The notes below the pieces were generated by a model. It was not told the DNA's origin. It did no database searches and was given only the letters and a program-made list of their open reading frames with translations. From the NCBI GenBank assembly GCA_003135855.1, contig PNBD01000153.1, positions 4,914-56,312 of the forward strand: DNA of 51,399 nucleotides, in the 5' to 3' direction. Within the stretch, counting starts at the first letter, position 1. The number at the start of each line of letters is the position of its first letter. This document shows positions 19,273 through 28,412 of the stretch, piece after piece. Source of the stretch: Deltaproteobacteria bacterium. Lineage in GTDB: Bacteria; Desulfobacterota; Binatia; Binatales; Binataceae. The translations under genes were made by a program, and so were the position numbers.

Positions 19273-19905
19273 GTGGCTGACGAGGTGGTGAACAAGCTGG
19301 GCGCGATGCTCGAGGAATTGGGCGCCCGTTTCGAGTTGGTCGTCGAAGCAGTGTCGGGGTTCGGCGGGCGGCTCGATGCGTTGCGCGACGAAATCTTCGG
19401 ACAGTTCGCCGAAGTCGGCGGGCAGATACGATTTCTGTCCGAGCAAATTGCTGAAAATCGACGCAACATCATCGTGACCCGCGAAGACCTTGGCGCAGAG
19501 ATGATTCGCGTCGGAGAGGCGCTCGGCAAGGCGCGCGTTGAATTTCGCGAGGAGTTGAGCGGCGCGACAAATGATCTGCGCGGCCAATTCAGCGCCAACG
19601 CAGGCACATTCCGCGACGAAGCAGTGCGTGCGGCCGGATCGATCGGCGATCGCGCGAGCAAACAGGCTGTGGTATCGCGCGAGGAACTGGGCCGCGAGAT
19701 CGCCGAAACCGCGAAAGCCGTCAAGCGCGAAATCGCGGAATCTGCGGAACTTGCGGCCAAGCGACTGCAGGCGGAACTGAAGCAGACCAACAAATCGCTG
19801 GCCAATCTGGTGCGCAAGTTCGATCGCTTCGACGATCGGATCACTGTCCAAACCCGCGATCAGGATCAGAGACTCAAGAAAGTGGAGAAAAAACGCGCTT
19901 CGTAA
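19273..19905 (+). CDS. Coiled-coil protein of unknown function
   Basis: A 210-residue, highly charged, Ala/Glu/Arg-rich protein starting at a GTG 22 bp after lepB. Almost the whole chain is predicted helical with heptad patterns, and repeated EELG, REELG and AEIRF-like units suggest an amphipathic, apolipoprotein-like or phasin-like rod. No membrane segment, signal peptide or catalytic motif is visible. The C-terminus is basic (KKVEKKRAS). Its position after lepB suggests read-through from the lepA-lepB operon. Function unknown. Confidence 0.7.
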   Translation: MADEVVNKLGAMLEELGARFELVVEAVSGFGGRLDALRDEIFGQFAEVGGQIRFLSEQIAENRRNIIVTREDLGAEMIRVGEALGKARVEFREELSGATNDLRGQFSANAGTFRDEAVRAAGSIGDRASKQAVVSREELGREIAETAKAVKREIAESAELAAKRLQAELKQTNKSLANLVRKFDRFDDRITVQTRDQDQRLKKVEKKRAS

Positions 19906-19914
19906 CCGTCGCGC

Positions 19915-19943
19915 TTGACCCTGCGCGACCGCGATCATAAATA
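19915..19943 (+). promoter_or_regulatory. Predicted promoter of the pyrimidine operon
   Basis: TTGACC at 19915-19920 is a good -35 hexamer. The -10 is less clear: TAAATA at 19938-19943 lies 17 bp downstream within an AT-rich run (CATAAATAGATAG). Transcription would start near 19950 and give a leader of about 100 nt before pyrR that contains the short ORF and hairpin described below. Confidence 0.45.
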
Positions 19944-19986
19944 GATAGTGACCTTTAACCCGCTACTGAGATGGCGGAAAGGGAAA

Positions 19987-20055
19987 ATGATGAACGTGCA
20001 TTGCTATGACCCTGGCTGTTTTTGCGGCCGGGATTTTTTTTGGGCATCGCGATGA
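19987..20055 (+). CDS. Putative 22-residue leader peptide of the pyrimidine operon
   Basis: A short ORF (22 codons plus TGA) begins with two consecutive ATGs at 19987 and 19990, preceded by a strong ribosome site GGAAAGGG (19976-19983). It starts MMNVHC, contains CFCGRDFF, and ends ...WASR. Its stop codon TGA (20053-20055) overlaps the ATG of pyrR (20052). The ORF spans the entire hairpin and U-tract of the downstream terminator. That is the architecture of pyrBI-type attenuation in enterobacteria, where a ribosome closely following RNA polymerase blocks the terminator when UTP is scarce. The stop/start overlap also suggests translational coupling to pyrR, whose own ribosome site is weak. Expression is unproven. 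Confidence 0.55.
   Translation: MMNVHCYDPGCFCGRDFFWASR
20010..20041 (+). terminator. Probable transcription attenuator in the pyr leader
   Basis: CCC(T)GGCTG (20010-20018) pairs with CGGCCGGG (20025-20032) around a U-rich loop, leaving one bulged T and one G-U pair, and is followed by A and eight T residues (20034-20041). It ends 11 bp before pyrR, in an operon that needs pyrimidine control, so regulated termination is more likely than constitutive. I saw no match to the Bacillus PyrR-binding loop consensus in the ~100-nt leader, which favours ribosome-coupled control over PyrR-RNA binding. Confidence 0.65.
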
Positions 20056-20594
20056 GCGCTGCGCCCACTGTCGTGCTCGACGCCGCGCAACTCGCGCGAT
20101 CGCTCAAGCGTATCGCGATGGAAATCGCGGAGCGCAGCGGCGACGATGATAACCTGGTGCTGGTCGGAATTGTCCGCCGCGGTGCGAAGCTCGCCGAACG
20201 AATCGCCTCCGAACTCCGCGTCGATGGCAAGCGCCAAGTGCCAGTCGGGACGCTCGATATCTCTTCATATCGCGACGACGGCAAGGGCTCGCCGGGCGAT
20301 CCGCGGCTGATTGGCCGTGACATTCCTTTCTCGCTCGACGGCAAACGGGTCGTGCTGGTCGATGATGTCTTGTACACCGGGCGCACCGTGCGCGCGGCGC
20401 TCGACGCGATTTCCGACCTGGGGCGTGCTGAATCGGTGCAACTGGCGGTGCTGGTCGATCGCGGCGAGCGCGAGTTGCCGATTCGGGCGGACTTCGTCGG
20501 GAAGAATATCCAGGCACCGGACGGACAGCGCGTGTACGTGCGGCTTTCGGAAATCGACGGCGCCGATTCGGTCGTGATCGGCGAACGCAAATGA
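20052..20594 (+). CDS. pyrR: Bifunctional pyr operon regulator / uracil phosphoribosyltransferase
   Basis: A 180-residue PRTase-fold protein. The ATG at 20052 is chosen because an earlier in-frame TTG (20022) would lie inside the attenuator hairpin with no ribosome site. Family features are VRRGAKLAERIA (residues 41-52), the LDISSYRDDG segment (68-77), the PRPP-binding loop VVLVDDVLYTGRTV (100-113) and VGKNIQAPDGQRVYVRL. In Gram-positive bacteria PyrR senses UMP/UTP and PRPP and binds pyr mRNA; in other phyla it may act mainly as uracil phosphoribosyltransferase. It heads an operon with pyrB, pyrC, carA and carB, the usual context. Confidence 0.93.
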   Translation: MSAAPTVVLDAAQLARSLKRIAMEIAERSGDDDNLVLVGIVRRGAKLAERIASELRVDGKRQVPVGTLDISSYRDDGKGSPGDPRLIGRDIPFSLDGKRVVLVDDVLYTGRTVRAALDAISDLGRAESVQLAVLVDRGERELPIRADFVGKNIQAPDGQRVYVRLSEIDGADSVVIGERK

Positions 20595-20631
20595 GTGCGG
20601 CGTTCGCAAAGAATGGCGGGCGACAGCGCTG

Positions 20632-22581
20632 ATGGCTCAACTCGCGAAAATCGATGTCGTTTCGATCGAGGACCTGCAGACCTCCGAGATTGAGCGTATC
20701 TTTGAGCTGGCGGACGAGTATAGCGAAGAGCTCGCCCGCGGTGGGCAGATCACTTCAGCCGCCGGATTGATCATGGCGACGCTTTTCTATGAACCGTCGA
20801 CCCGCACGCGGCTCAGCTTCGAATCCGCGATGCATCGTCTCGGCGGCGCGGTGATCAGCTCGGCCGACATGCAAGCCAGTTCGGCCGCGAAGGGCGAGAG
20901 CCTGGCCGATACGGTGCGGGTCGTGAGCTCGTACGCCGACCTGATCGTGCTGAGGCATCCCCATGATGGTGCCGCGCGCGTCGCCGCCGACTACGCATCG
21001 TGTCCGGTGCTGAATGCCGGCGATGGCAGCCGCGAGCATCCGACCCAGACCCTTTGCGATTTGTACATCCTGCGCCGCAAGAAGGGTCATTTGAAGGGAC
21101 TCACAGTCGCGTTATGCGGCGATCTGAAATTTGGCCGCACCGTGCATTCGCTGATTTACGCGCTCGCACGCTTTGGCGCGAACATCGTCGCGGTGCCGAC
21201 CGCGGGAATGGACGTGCCGCGTTACGTACTCGAGCGGCTCGCGTCCGAGCGCAATTATAGTTTTTCCACCGTGACGATGGACGAGCTGAAGGGCCTCGCG
21301 GGAGGTCTTGACGCGCTCTACCTGACTCCCAGCGCCCCGCATCAGATGGCGCTCTTCACCGGCGACGAAGACATTCGGCAAATTCCCAGCGCCGAACCAC
21401 CGGCTGCGCTTGATGCGTTTTACGTCACGCGTTTGCAGAAGGAACGGATGACCGGGAAGGAAATCAATTCTAGCGAATACGTGCGCTTCGATGCGCGCGC
21501 GCTGAAGACCAGCCGCACGCAGGCGGCGGTCGTGATGCATCCGCTGCCGCGGACCAATGAGCTTGCTTACGAACTCGATTCGGACCCTCGTGCTGTGTAC
21601 TTCGAACAGGCGGCGGCCGGCGTGCCGGTACGCATGGCGCTGATCGCATGGCTGATCGAAAACAGCGAACCGCCGGGGCGGGGTGCGCGAGCCGTCGCAG
21701 TACCGATTCGCTTCAAGGGCGAGACCTTGCCGCCGCGATGCGCCAATGCCAATTGCATCTCGCGTTTCGAAGGCGCGTACCTGCGGCCGCGATTCACACT
21801 AGCGCGCGGCGCGGACAGTTCGGTCCTCGCGCTCAAGTGCGATTTCTGCGAGCGGGAATTGAAGATTGAATTCGTCGGGCACGTCCGCTCGCGCCGATAC
21901 TATCGTTATGACGACACGCTGCAGGGTTACGTCCGTCAGTGGATCGAAGAGGGCTCCCTGGCAGTTTTCGAAAGCGTCAAGCAGGCTGAAGAGAGCGGCT
22001 ACGAGCCGTACAAACGCGGGCCGCAACGCGACATCATGAAGGCTGATGAAGTTGCACGCGCGGTCGATTTGCTGGCCGATCAGATGATCGCCGATTTGCC
22101 GGATCTGACCAGCGTCTCGATGGTTGGCGTCATCAGCCGCGGTGCGATACTGGCGCTTCGACTGCGCGATCTGATCGAAAGCAAGACGAAGATTCGCCCG
22201 CCCTGCGCCGCGCTCGACGTTTACAGTCCGGCGGACGCGCTCAATCCGATCGACGGTTCGGACGAATTCAACGTCGAGGGTCGTACGGTTGTGCTGATCG
22301 ATGACGTGATCAACAGCGGATGGACCGTGCAGCGCGCGATGGCGACGATCTGGCGGCGCGGGCGTCCTGCGGCAGTCAAGCTGGCGGTGTTGATCGACCG
22401 TGGGCATCGCGCGGTGCCGATTCGGCCGAATTATTGCGGCAAGAATATTCCCACCTCGCGGAGCGAGCGGGTGCAGGTCAGGCTCGCCGCGCCCGATGCC
22501 GACGGGAAGAGCAAGGCGAACGATCGTGTGATGATTTATTCGATCGTCGAACCGCTGAAGGAAACGGAGCCGGCCAGTTGA
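20632..22581 (+). CDS. pyrB: Aspartate carbamoyltransferase fused to a PyrI-type zinc domain and a PyrR-like domain
   Basis: A 649-residue composite protein. Residues 1-345 are a complete ATCase catalytic chain: STRTR (56-60), Lys87 in the 80s loop, HPTQ (136-139), GDLKFGRTVHSL, YVTRLQKERM and HPLPR (303-307). Residues 366-416 match the zinc domain of the regulatory chain PyrI: CANANCISRF, then LALKCDFCEREL, with cysteines at 370, 375, 403 and 406 (C-x4-C-x27-C-x2-C). PyrI's N-terminal nucleotide-binding domain is absent. Residues about 465-640 are a PyrR-like PRTase domain with SRGAILALRL, the PRPP loop VVLIDDVINSGWTV (553-566) and YCGKNIPTSRSERVQVRL (601-618). The YRDD segment of true PyrR is not conserved. 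The likely role is catalysis with built-in nucleotide or PRPP sensing (inference). It is second in the pyr operon, 37 bp after pyrR. Confidence 0.93.
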   Translation: MAQLAKIDVVSIEDLQTSEIERIFELADEYSEELARGGQITSAAGLIMATLFYEPSTRTRLSFESAMHRLGGAVISSADMQASSAAKGESLADTVRVVSSYADLIVLRHPHDGAARVAADYASCPVLNAGDGSREHPTQTLCDLYILRRKKGHLKGLTVALCGDLKFGRTVHSLIYALARFGANIVAVPTAGMDVPRYVLERLASERNYSFSTVTMDELKGLAGGLDALYLTPSAPHQMALFTGDEDIRQIPSAEPPAALDAFYVTRLQKERMTGKEINSSEYVRFDARALKTSRTQAAVVMHPLPRTNELAYELDSDPRAVYFEQAAAGVPVRMALIAWLIENSEPPGRGARAVAVPIRFKGETLPPRCANANCISRFEGAYLRPRFTLARGADSSVLALKCDFCERELKIEFVGHVRSRRYYRYDDTLQGYVRQWIEEGSLAVFESVKQAEESGYEPYKRGPQRDIMKADEVARAVDLLADQMIADLPDLTSVSMVGVISRGAILALRLRDLIESKTKIRPPCAALDVYSPADALNPIDGSDEFNVEGRTVVLIDDVINSGWTVQRAMATIWRRGRPAAVKLAVLIDRGHRAVPIRPNYCGKNIPTSRSERVQVRLAAPDADGKSKANDRVMIYSIVEPLKETEPAS

Positions 22582-23930
22582 AGCCGATACTGCTCAAAGC
22601 TGGCCGAGTGATCGATCCGGCGTGCGGCATCGACGACGTGTTCGACGTGCTGATTCGCGACGGTGAGATCGAAGCCGTCGAGACTTTCAGGAAGACGCCG
22701 GAAGGCGCAGTCGTGATCGATGTCGCAGGATGCTGGGTGGTGCCCGGATTGATCGATCCGCATGTGCATCTGCGGGACCCCGGCTTTCCAGAGAAAGAAA
22801 CAATACCTAGTGGGCTGCGCGCCGCCGCGGCTGGCGGATTCACGGCGGTCGCGGCGATGGCGAACACCTCGCCCGTGAATGACACTCGCGAAATCACAAG
22901 CTACATGATCGAACGCGCGAAGGAGACGCGTGCGACGCGACTGGTGCCGGTTTCCGCAGTGACGCGCGGTCTTCGCGGCATCGAGCCAGTCGATTTTGCG
23001 GCGATGATCGAAGCCGGCGCGCGGATGTTTTCCGATGACGGCATCCCGATTGACGATCCGGTGATACTGTCGCGCGCGCTCGAGGAAATTTCGCGGCTTG
23101 GATTTGCGACCTCGCTGCATGAGGAAGATCGCGCACTCTCGCGCGATGCAGCACTGAATGCCGGGGAGGTTTCGAAGCGGCTGGGAGTGAGCGGCATGCC
23201 GGCATCAGCCGAATCGGAACGGGTGCGCCGCGACTTGGCGCTCGCGATCGGATCGGGCGCCGCGGTTCATATCGCGCATGCCTCCACGGCGGAGACATTC
23301 GACTTGATTCGAGCGGCTCGGCGTCATGGCGCGCGCGTGACGTGCGAGGTCGCGCCTCATCATTTCGCGCTCGATGAATCCGCCGCGCTGACGTGGGGTC
23401 CGAATGCGAAAATGAATCCGCCGCTTCGAAATCGTGACGACGTCGAAGCCGTCAATGAGGCGATTCGCGATAGCACCGCCGATATGATTGCCTCCGATCA
23501 CGCGCCGCATGACCCGAAATCGAAGCAAATGGAATCGCTCGCCGGATACTTCGGTCCGGGCCATGAACCGCCGCGCCTCGATCACGAGCTCGCGGATACG
23601 TTCGCGCATGCCGCGAACGGAATCGTCGGGCTTGAGACGTCGGTGGGAATCGCACTCGAACTGGTGCATCGATCGTTGATCCAGCCGGCGCGATTCGTTG
23701 AGCTGATGTCGCTCAATCCTGCGGCGCTGCTGAGGCTCGAAGCCGGCATGTTGGCCATAGGAGCGGCCGCGGACGTCACAGTGATCGATCCCAACCTGGA
23801 CTGGATCGTCGAGCCGCAAAAGTTTCTATCGAAGAGCCGCAACACTCCATTTGCGGGAAGGCGGCTCAAAGGCAAAGCGATTTTGACGCTAGTCGGCGGT
23901 CAAATCGTGTACGACGGGAGGAAAGGATAG
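22578..23930 (+). CDS. pyrC: Dihydroorotase
   Basis: A 450-residue zinc amidohydrolase that cyclises carbamoyl aspartate to dihydroorotate. The TTG at 22578 is chosen because it overlaps the stop of the preceding gene (TTGA), has a CGGAG ribosome site 7 nt upstream, and yields the normal start [14 protein letters not shown]. Metal ligands appear in [10 protein letters not shown] (His62, His64), in LHEEDR, in HIAHAST and in [20 protein letters not shown] and the overall length indicate the class I (multifunctional-complex) type, which often pairs with ATCase. A physical complex with the fused ATCase is possible but not shown. Confidence 0.94.
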   Translation: MKPILLKAGRVIDPACGIDDVFDVLIRDGEIEAVETFRKTPEGAVVIDVAGCWVVPGLIDPHVHLRDPGFPEKETIPSGLRAAAAGGFTAVAAMANTSPVNDTREITSYMIERAKETRATRLVPVSAVTRGLRGIEPVDFAAMIEAGARMFSDDGIPIDDPVILSRALEEISRLGFATSLHEEDRALSRDAALNAGEVSKRLGVSGMPASAESERVRRDLALAIGSGAAVHIAHASTAETFDLIRAARRHGARVTCEVAPHHFALDESAALTWGPNAKMNPPLRNRDDVEAVNEAIRDSTADMIASDHAPHDPKSKQMESLAGYFGPGHEPPRLDHELADTFAHAANGIVGLETSVGIALELVHRSLIQPARFVELMSLNPAALLRLEAGMLAIGAAADVTVIDPNLDWIVEPQKFLSKSRNTPFAGRRLKGKAILTLVGGQIVYDGRKG

Positions 23931-23937
23931 CGGCGCG

Positions 23938-25134
23938 ATGAGTACGAAGCGCGAAGCAATGCTGGCGCTCGCCGACGGCAGATTTTTCCGCGGCCGGGCG
24001 TTCGGCGCGATCGGCGAAACCGTCGGCGAAGTCGTTTTCAATACCGCGATGACGGGCTATCAGGAAGTGCTCACCGACCCGTCATACAAGGGCCAACTGG
24101 TCTGCATGACGTATCCGGAAATCGGCAACGTCGGAATCAACGCCGAGGACGCCGAGTCGCGACGCGTGTTCGTCGACGGATTCATCGTGAAGGAGTACCT
24201 GGAGCGCCCGTCGAATTGGCGATCGCAGATGACGCTTGGCAAGTACCTCGAAGAGGCCGGGGTGGTTGGAATCGAGGGAATCGATACGCGAGCGCTGGTG
24301 CGGCATCTGCGCACGCATGGCGCGCAGGAGGCCGTGATCTCGAGCATCGACTCGGATTCAGCCGCGCTCGTCAGAAAAGCAAAGGCTTCACCCGGACTCG
24401 TCGGACGCGATCTCGTGAAAGAAGTCACCTGCCAAGAGCCATACGATTGGGACGTCGGCGATTGGGAACTTGCGAGCGGATTCCGCCGCGCGAAAAAGGA
24501 AACGCTGCGCGATGCGCCGTTGGTGGTCGCGCTGGATTACGGAATCAAGCTGAATATTTTGCGGCGGCTTATATCGACCGGCTTTCGCGTGAAGGTGCTG
24601 CCGGCGGCCTCCACCGCGGCGCAGATTCTCGCCTACAATCCCGACGGAATATTTCTCTCGAACGGTCCGGCAGATCCAGCCGCGCTGCCGTACGCTCACC
24701 GGGCTGTCGCAGGCGTGTTGGGTAAGAAGCCGATCTTTGGAATTTGCCTCGGTCATCAGATTCTGGGACTCGCGCTCGGCGGCAAGACCTACAAACTCGA
24801 CTTCGGGCATCACGGAGCAAATCACCCGGTGATGGATTTGCGCACGCGCCGTGTCGAAATCACGGCGCAAAATCACGGCTTCGCGGTTGATTCAGAATCG
24901 CTTAAGGGCCGCGCCGAACTGTCGCATCTGAATCTCAATGACAAAACCGGCGAGGGACTCCGCGGAACGGGAGTGCCGTTCTTCTCGGTGCAATACCATC
25001 CGGAAGCGTCGCCCGGTCCGCACGATTCGAGCTACCTGTTCATGCGCTTCAAGAGATTGATCGAAGCATTTCCGCGCTTCGGCGCCGACGCGCTCGATCG
25101 AATCGTCGCGGATGAGGGCGCTGAGTTGCGATGA
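23938..25134 (+). CDS. carA: Carbamoyl-phosphate synthase small (glutaminase) subunit
   Basis: A 398-residue subunit that hydrolyses glutamine and channels ammonia to CarB. The N-terminal small-subunit domain has [20 protein letters not shown] and [12 protein letters not shown]. The C-terminal class I amidotransferase domain has the nucleophile Cys270 in [13 protein letters not shown] and the His/Glu pair in [12 protein letters not shown]. It starts 7 bp after pyrC and lies 48 bp before carB. The length is close to the usual 380. Confidence 0.96.
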   Translation: MSTKREAMLALADGRFFRGRAFGAIGETVGEVVFNTAMTGYQEVLTDPSYKGQLVCMTYPEIGNVGINAEDAESRRVFVDGFIVKEYLERPSNWRSQMTLGKYLEEAGVVGIEGIDTRALVRHLRTHGAQEAVISSIDSDSAALVRKAKASPGLVGRDLVKEVTCQEPYDWDVGDWELASGFRRAKKETLRDAPLVVALDYGIKLNILRRLISTGFRVKVLPAASTAAQILAYNPDGIFLSNGPADPAALPYAHRAVAGVLGKKPIFGICLGHQILGLALGGKTYKLDFGHHGANHPVMDLRTRRVEITAQNHGFAVDSESLKGRAELSHLNLNDKTGEGLRGTGVPFFSVQYHPEASPGPHDSSYLFMRFKRLIEAFPRFGADALDRIVADEGAELR

Positions 25135-25182
25135 CCCACATTTCGCAATTGTTCCTAACTTCGTTTCGTCGAGTAACCAAAG

Positions 25183-28100
25183 TTGCCGCTTCGTAAAGAT
25201 CTCAAGTCAGTTTTGCTCATCGGTTCCGGTCCAATCGTGATCGGTCAGGCGTGCGAATTCGACTATTCGGGCACGCAAGCGGTGAAAGCGCTGCGCGAGG
25301 AAGGACTGCGGCTGATTCTCGTAAATTCGAATCCGGCGACCATCATGACCGACCCGGAACTGGCGGATCGAACTTACATCGAGCCCATGACGCTCGCGAC
25401 GCTTACGAAAATTATCGAGCGCGAACGCCCCGATGCGCTGCTGCCGACGGTTGGAGGACAGACCGCACTCAATCTCGCGATCGAGTTGGCGGAAGCGGGC
25501 GTACTCGATCGATTCAATTGCGAACTGATCGGCGCCCGGCTGCCGGCGATCAAAAAAGCCGAGGACCGCGATCTGTTCAAGCAGGCGATGCTCAAAATCG
25601 GACTCGAGGTTCCGCGCTCCGCGATTGCACATTCGGCGGCTGATGCGGAGCGCGTTCTCGCTGGACTCGGGTTGCCGCTGATCATTCGACCCTCGCGTAC
25701 GCTAGGCGGAACCGGCGGATCGATCGCGCGCGAGCTTGATGACTATCGCGCGAAAGTTGCCTATGGACTCGAACAGTCGCCGAGCCATGAGGTTCTGATC
25801 GAGCAATCGGTCGAAGGCTGGAAGGAATTCGAACTCGAGGTGATGCGCGACTTTGCCGACAACGTCGTGATCGTTTGCTCGATCGAGAATCTCGATCCGA
25901 TGGGCGTGCATACGGGCGACTCGATCACGGTCGCGCCGGCGCAGACGCTCACCGACAAAGAATATCAGCTGATGCGCGACGCGGCGCTCAGGATTATCCG
26001 CGAGATTGGCGTCGACACAGGCGGTTCCAATATCCAGTTCGCGATTGAGCCCACGACCGGGCGGATGGTCGTGATCGAGATGAATCCGCGCGTGTCGCGA
26101 AGCTCGGCGCTCGCTTCGAAAGCGACCGGCTTTCCAATCGCAAAAATCGCGGCGCGGCTCGCGGTCGGCTATCGACTGGATGAGATTCCGAACGACATCA
26201 CGCGGATGACGCCGGCGTGTTTTGAACCGACGATCGATTATGTCGTGACCAAGATACCGCGCTTCACCTTCGAAAAGTTTCGCGGCGCGATCGACGAACT
26301 GGGCCCGCAGATGAAATCGGTCGGCGAGGCGATGGCAATTGGGCGTACGTTCAAGGAATCGTTGCAGAAGGCGCTGCGATCGTTGGAAATAGGTTCGTCA
26401 GGCTTCGAGAGTCGGCTCCCAGAGCAGTCGCGCGCGCAGTCGTTTGCGGAACTTCGCAAGCTGATCGCGATGCCGAGCAGCTATCGCTTGTATCATCTGG
26501 CCGATGCACTCCGCCTGGGAATGAGCCGCGAGGAAGCGTTTGACCTAAGCAAGATTGACGGATGGTTCATCGATGCGGTCGCGGATATCGTGGGCGTCGA
26601 GCAGCGCGTAGCGAAGGAGCCGATGGGCGAGGCATTTTTCCGCGAATTCAAGCCGATGGGATATTCCGATCGTCGAATCGCGGAGTTGCGCGCCACCGAA
26701 GAATCATCGATCGCGTCGCAGCGCCGCGCGGCTGGCGTTCTGCCGGTTTACAAATCGGTCGATACCTGCGGTGCGGAGTTCGAGGCGTTCACACCTTATT
26801 TGTATTCGACGTACGAAGGCGAGGATGAAGCGCCGCCCACCGCGCGCAAAAAGGTGATGATCCTCGGCGGCGGGCCGAATCGAATCGGGCAGGGGATCGA
26901 ATTCGACTATTGCTGCGTTCATGCGAGTCTCGCGCTCAAAGAGGGCGGCTTCGAGACGATCATAGTGAATTGTAATCCTGAGACTGTATCGACCGATTAC
27001 GACATTTCGGATCGTCTCTACTTCGAGCCGCTGACGTTTGAGGACGTAATTGCGATTGCTGAGCGCGAGAAGCCGTTCGGCGTGATCGTGCAATTCGGCG
27101 GTCAGACGCCGCTCAAGTTGGCGCTGCCACTGGCCCGCGCTGGCGTGCCAATCCTGGGCACTACGCCCGATGCAATCGATCGCGCCGAAGATCGCGAGCG
27201 ATTCAATGAAATGGTTTCGCGCCTCGGACTAAAGCAACCGCACGGGATACTGGCGCGTGGTCTCGACGATGCAATCACGGGTGCGGCGAAGGTCGGCTAT
27301 CCGGTCTTGATAAGGCCATCCTACGTGCTCGGCGGTCGCGCGATGGAAGTGATTCCCAATGAGGAGGAATTGCGCCGATACGTCACGTTGGCTCTGCAAA
27401 CCTCCGAGCGCCATCCACTGCTGATCGATCGCTACCTGCAAGGTGCGACTGAAGTGGATGTCGATGCGATCTCCGATGGCGAAATCGTCGTGATCGGCGG
27501 AATCATGGAACATGTCGAGCATGCCGGGGTTCACTCCGGCGATAGTGCGTGCGCGCTGCCGCCGACCACGCTCAGCGCGGAACTGCAGCAAGAGTTGATC
27601 AGACAGACGAGAATGCTCGCGTGCGAACTCGGCGTGGTGGGCCTCATGAATATTCAGTACGCGATTTTCGGCGGCGAAGTGTTCATCCTGGAAGTTAACC
27701 CGCGCGCGTCGCGCACCATACCGTTCGTCAGCAAGGCGATCGGCGTGCCGCTCGCGAAGTACGCCGCGTTGGTGATGGCGGGGAAGAAACTGAGCGAGAT
27801 CGGATTCACAACGGAGCGAGTCCCCTCGCACGTCGCGGTCAAGGAATCGGTTTTTCCGTTCGGCAGATTTCCCGGCGTCGATACGATCCTCGGGCCGGAG
27901 ATGAAATCGACGGGAGAAGTGATGGGAATCGATGCGACGTTCGCGATGGCATTTGCGAAGGCCTCGCTGGCCGCGTCGTCCAACCTGCCGGACAGCGGGT
28001 TGGTCTTCATCAGCGTGCGCGACGACGACAAGCAATATCTCGAGCCGATCGCTCACGGCCTCGTGCAGATGGGCTTCGACCTGATCGCAACCGACGGGAC

Positions 28101-28389
28101 GTCACGCCATATTCGGAGTCTCGGCTTGCGATGCGAGAACGTGAACAAGGTGCTGCAAGGCAGCCCGCACATCGTGGACGCGATGAAGCAAGGACGCATC
28201 GCGATGGTCATCAACACTCCGGACGCGAGCGGCACCCAGGATTCATTTTCGATTCGGCGCACCGCGCTCGAACTGCGGCTGCCATATTTCACGACGATGG
28301 CCGGTGCGAAGGCCGCGGTCGAAGGCATTCGCGCGCTTAAGACGCAGCCGTTCGAGGTGCGTGCGCTGCAGGACTATCATCGCGCGTAG
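25183..28389 (+). CDS. carB: Carbamoyl-phosphate synthase large subunit
   Basis: A 1068-residue enzyme with two homologous ATP-grasp halves. It begins at a TTG with [20 protein letters not shown]. The first half phosphorylates bicarbonate (motifs [34 protein letters not shown]). The second half begins near residue 560 ([20 protein letters not shown]) and carries [13 protein letters not shown] and [18 protein letters not shown]. The C-terminal ~140 residues form the MGS-like allosteric domain ([24 protein letters not shown]), which in other bacteria binds UMP. The length matches the family. It ends the pyr genes; recG follows 23 bp later. Confidence 0.97.
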   Translation: MPLRKDLKSVLLIGSGPIVIGQACEFDYSGTQAVKALREEGLRLILVNSNPATIMTDPELADRTYIEPMTLATLTKIIERERPDALLPTVGGQTALNLAIELAEAGVLDRFNCELIGARLPAIKKAEDRDLFKQAMLKIGLEVPRSAIAHSAADAERVLAGLGLPLIIRPSRTLGGTGGSIARELDDYRAKVAYGLEQSPSHEVLIEQSVEGWKEFELEVMRDFADNVVIVCSIENLDPMGVHTGDSITVAPAQTLTDKEYQLMRDAALRIIREIGVDTGGSNIQFAIEPTTGRMVVIEMNPRVSRSSALASKATGFPIAKIAARLAVGYRLDEIPNDITRMTPACFEPTIDYVVTKIPRFTFEKFRGAIDELGPQMKSVGEAMAIGRTFKESLQKALRSLEIGSSGFESRLPEQSRAQSFAELRKLIAMPSSYRLYHLADALRLGMSREEAFDLSKIDGWFIDAVADIVGVEQRVAKEPMGEAFFREFKPMGYSDRRIAELRATEESSIASQRRAAGVLPVYKSVDTCGAEFEAFTPYLYSTYEGEDEAPPTARKKVMILGGGPNRIGQGIEFDYCCVHASLALKEGGFETIIVNCNPETVSTDYDISDRLYFEPLTFEDVIAIAEREKPFGVIVQFGGQTPLKLALPLARAGVPILGTTPDAIDRAEDRERFNEMVSRLGLKQPHGILARGLDDAITGAAKVGYPVLIRPSYVLGGRAMEVIPNEEELRRYVTLALQTSERHPLLIDRYLQGATEVDVDAISDGEIVVIGGIMEHVEHAGVHSGDSACALPPTTLSAELQQELIRQTRMLACELGVVGLMNIQYAIFGGEVFILEVNPRASRTIPFVSKAIGVPLAKYAALVMAGKKLSEIGFTTERVPSHVAVKESVFPFGRFPGVDTILGPEMKSTGEVMGIDATFAMAFAKASLAASSNLPDSGLVFISVRDDDKQYLEPIAHGLVQMGFDLIATDGTSRHIRSLGLRCENVNKVLQGSPHIVDAMKQGRIAMVINTPDASGTQDSFSIRRTALELRLPYFTTMAGAKAAVEGIRALKTQPFEVRALQDYHRA

Positions 28390-28412
28390 GTGCGCGACGC
28401 GACTGGGGCACA

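Noticed and set aside
20022-20051. N-terminal extension of PyrR from a TTG at 20022
   Set aside because: The TTG lies inside the attenuator hairpin with no ribosome site, and the added ten residues are foreign to PyrR; ATG 20052 fits the family.
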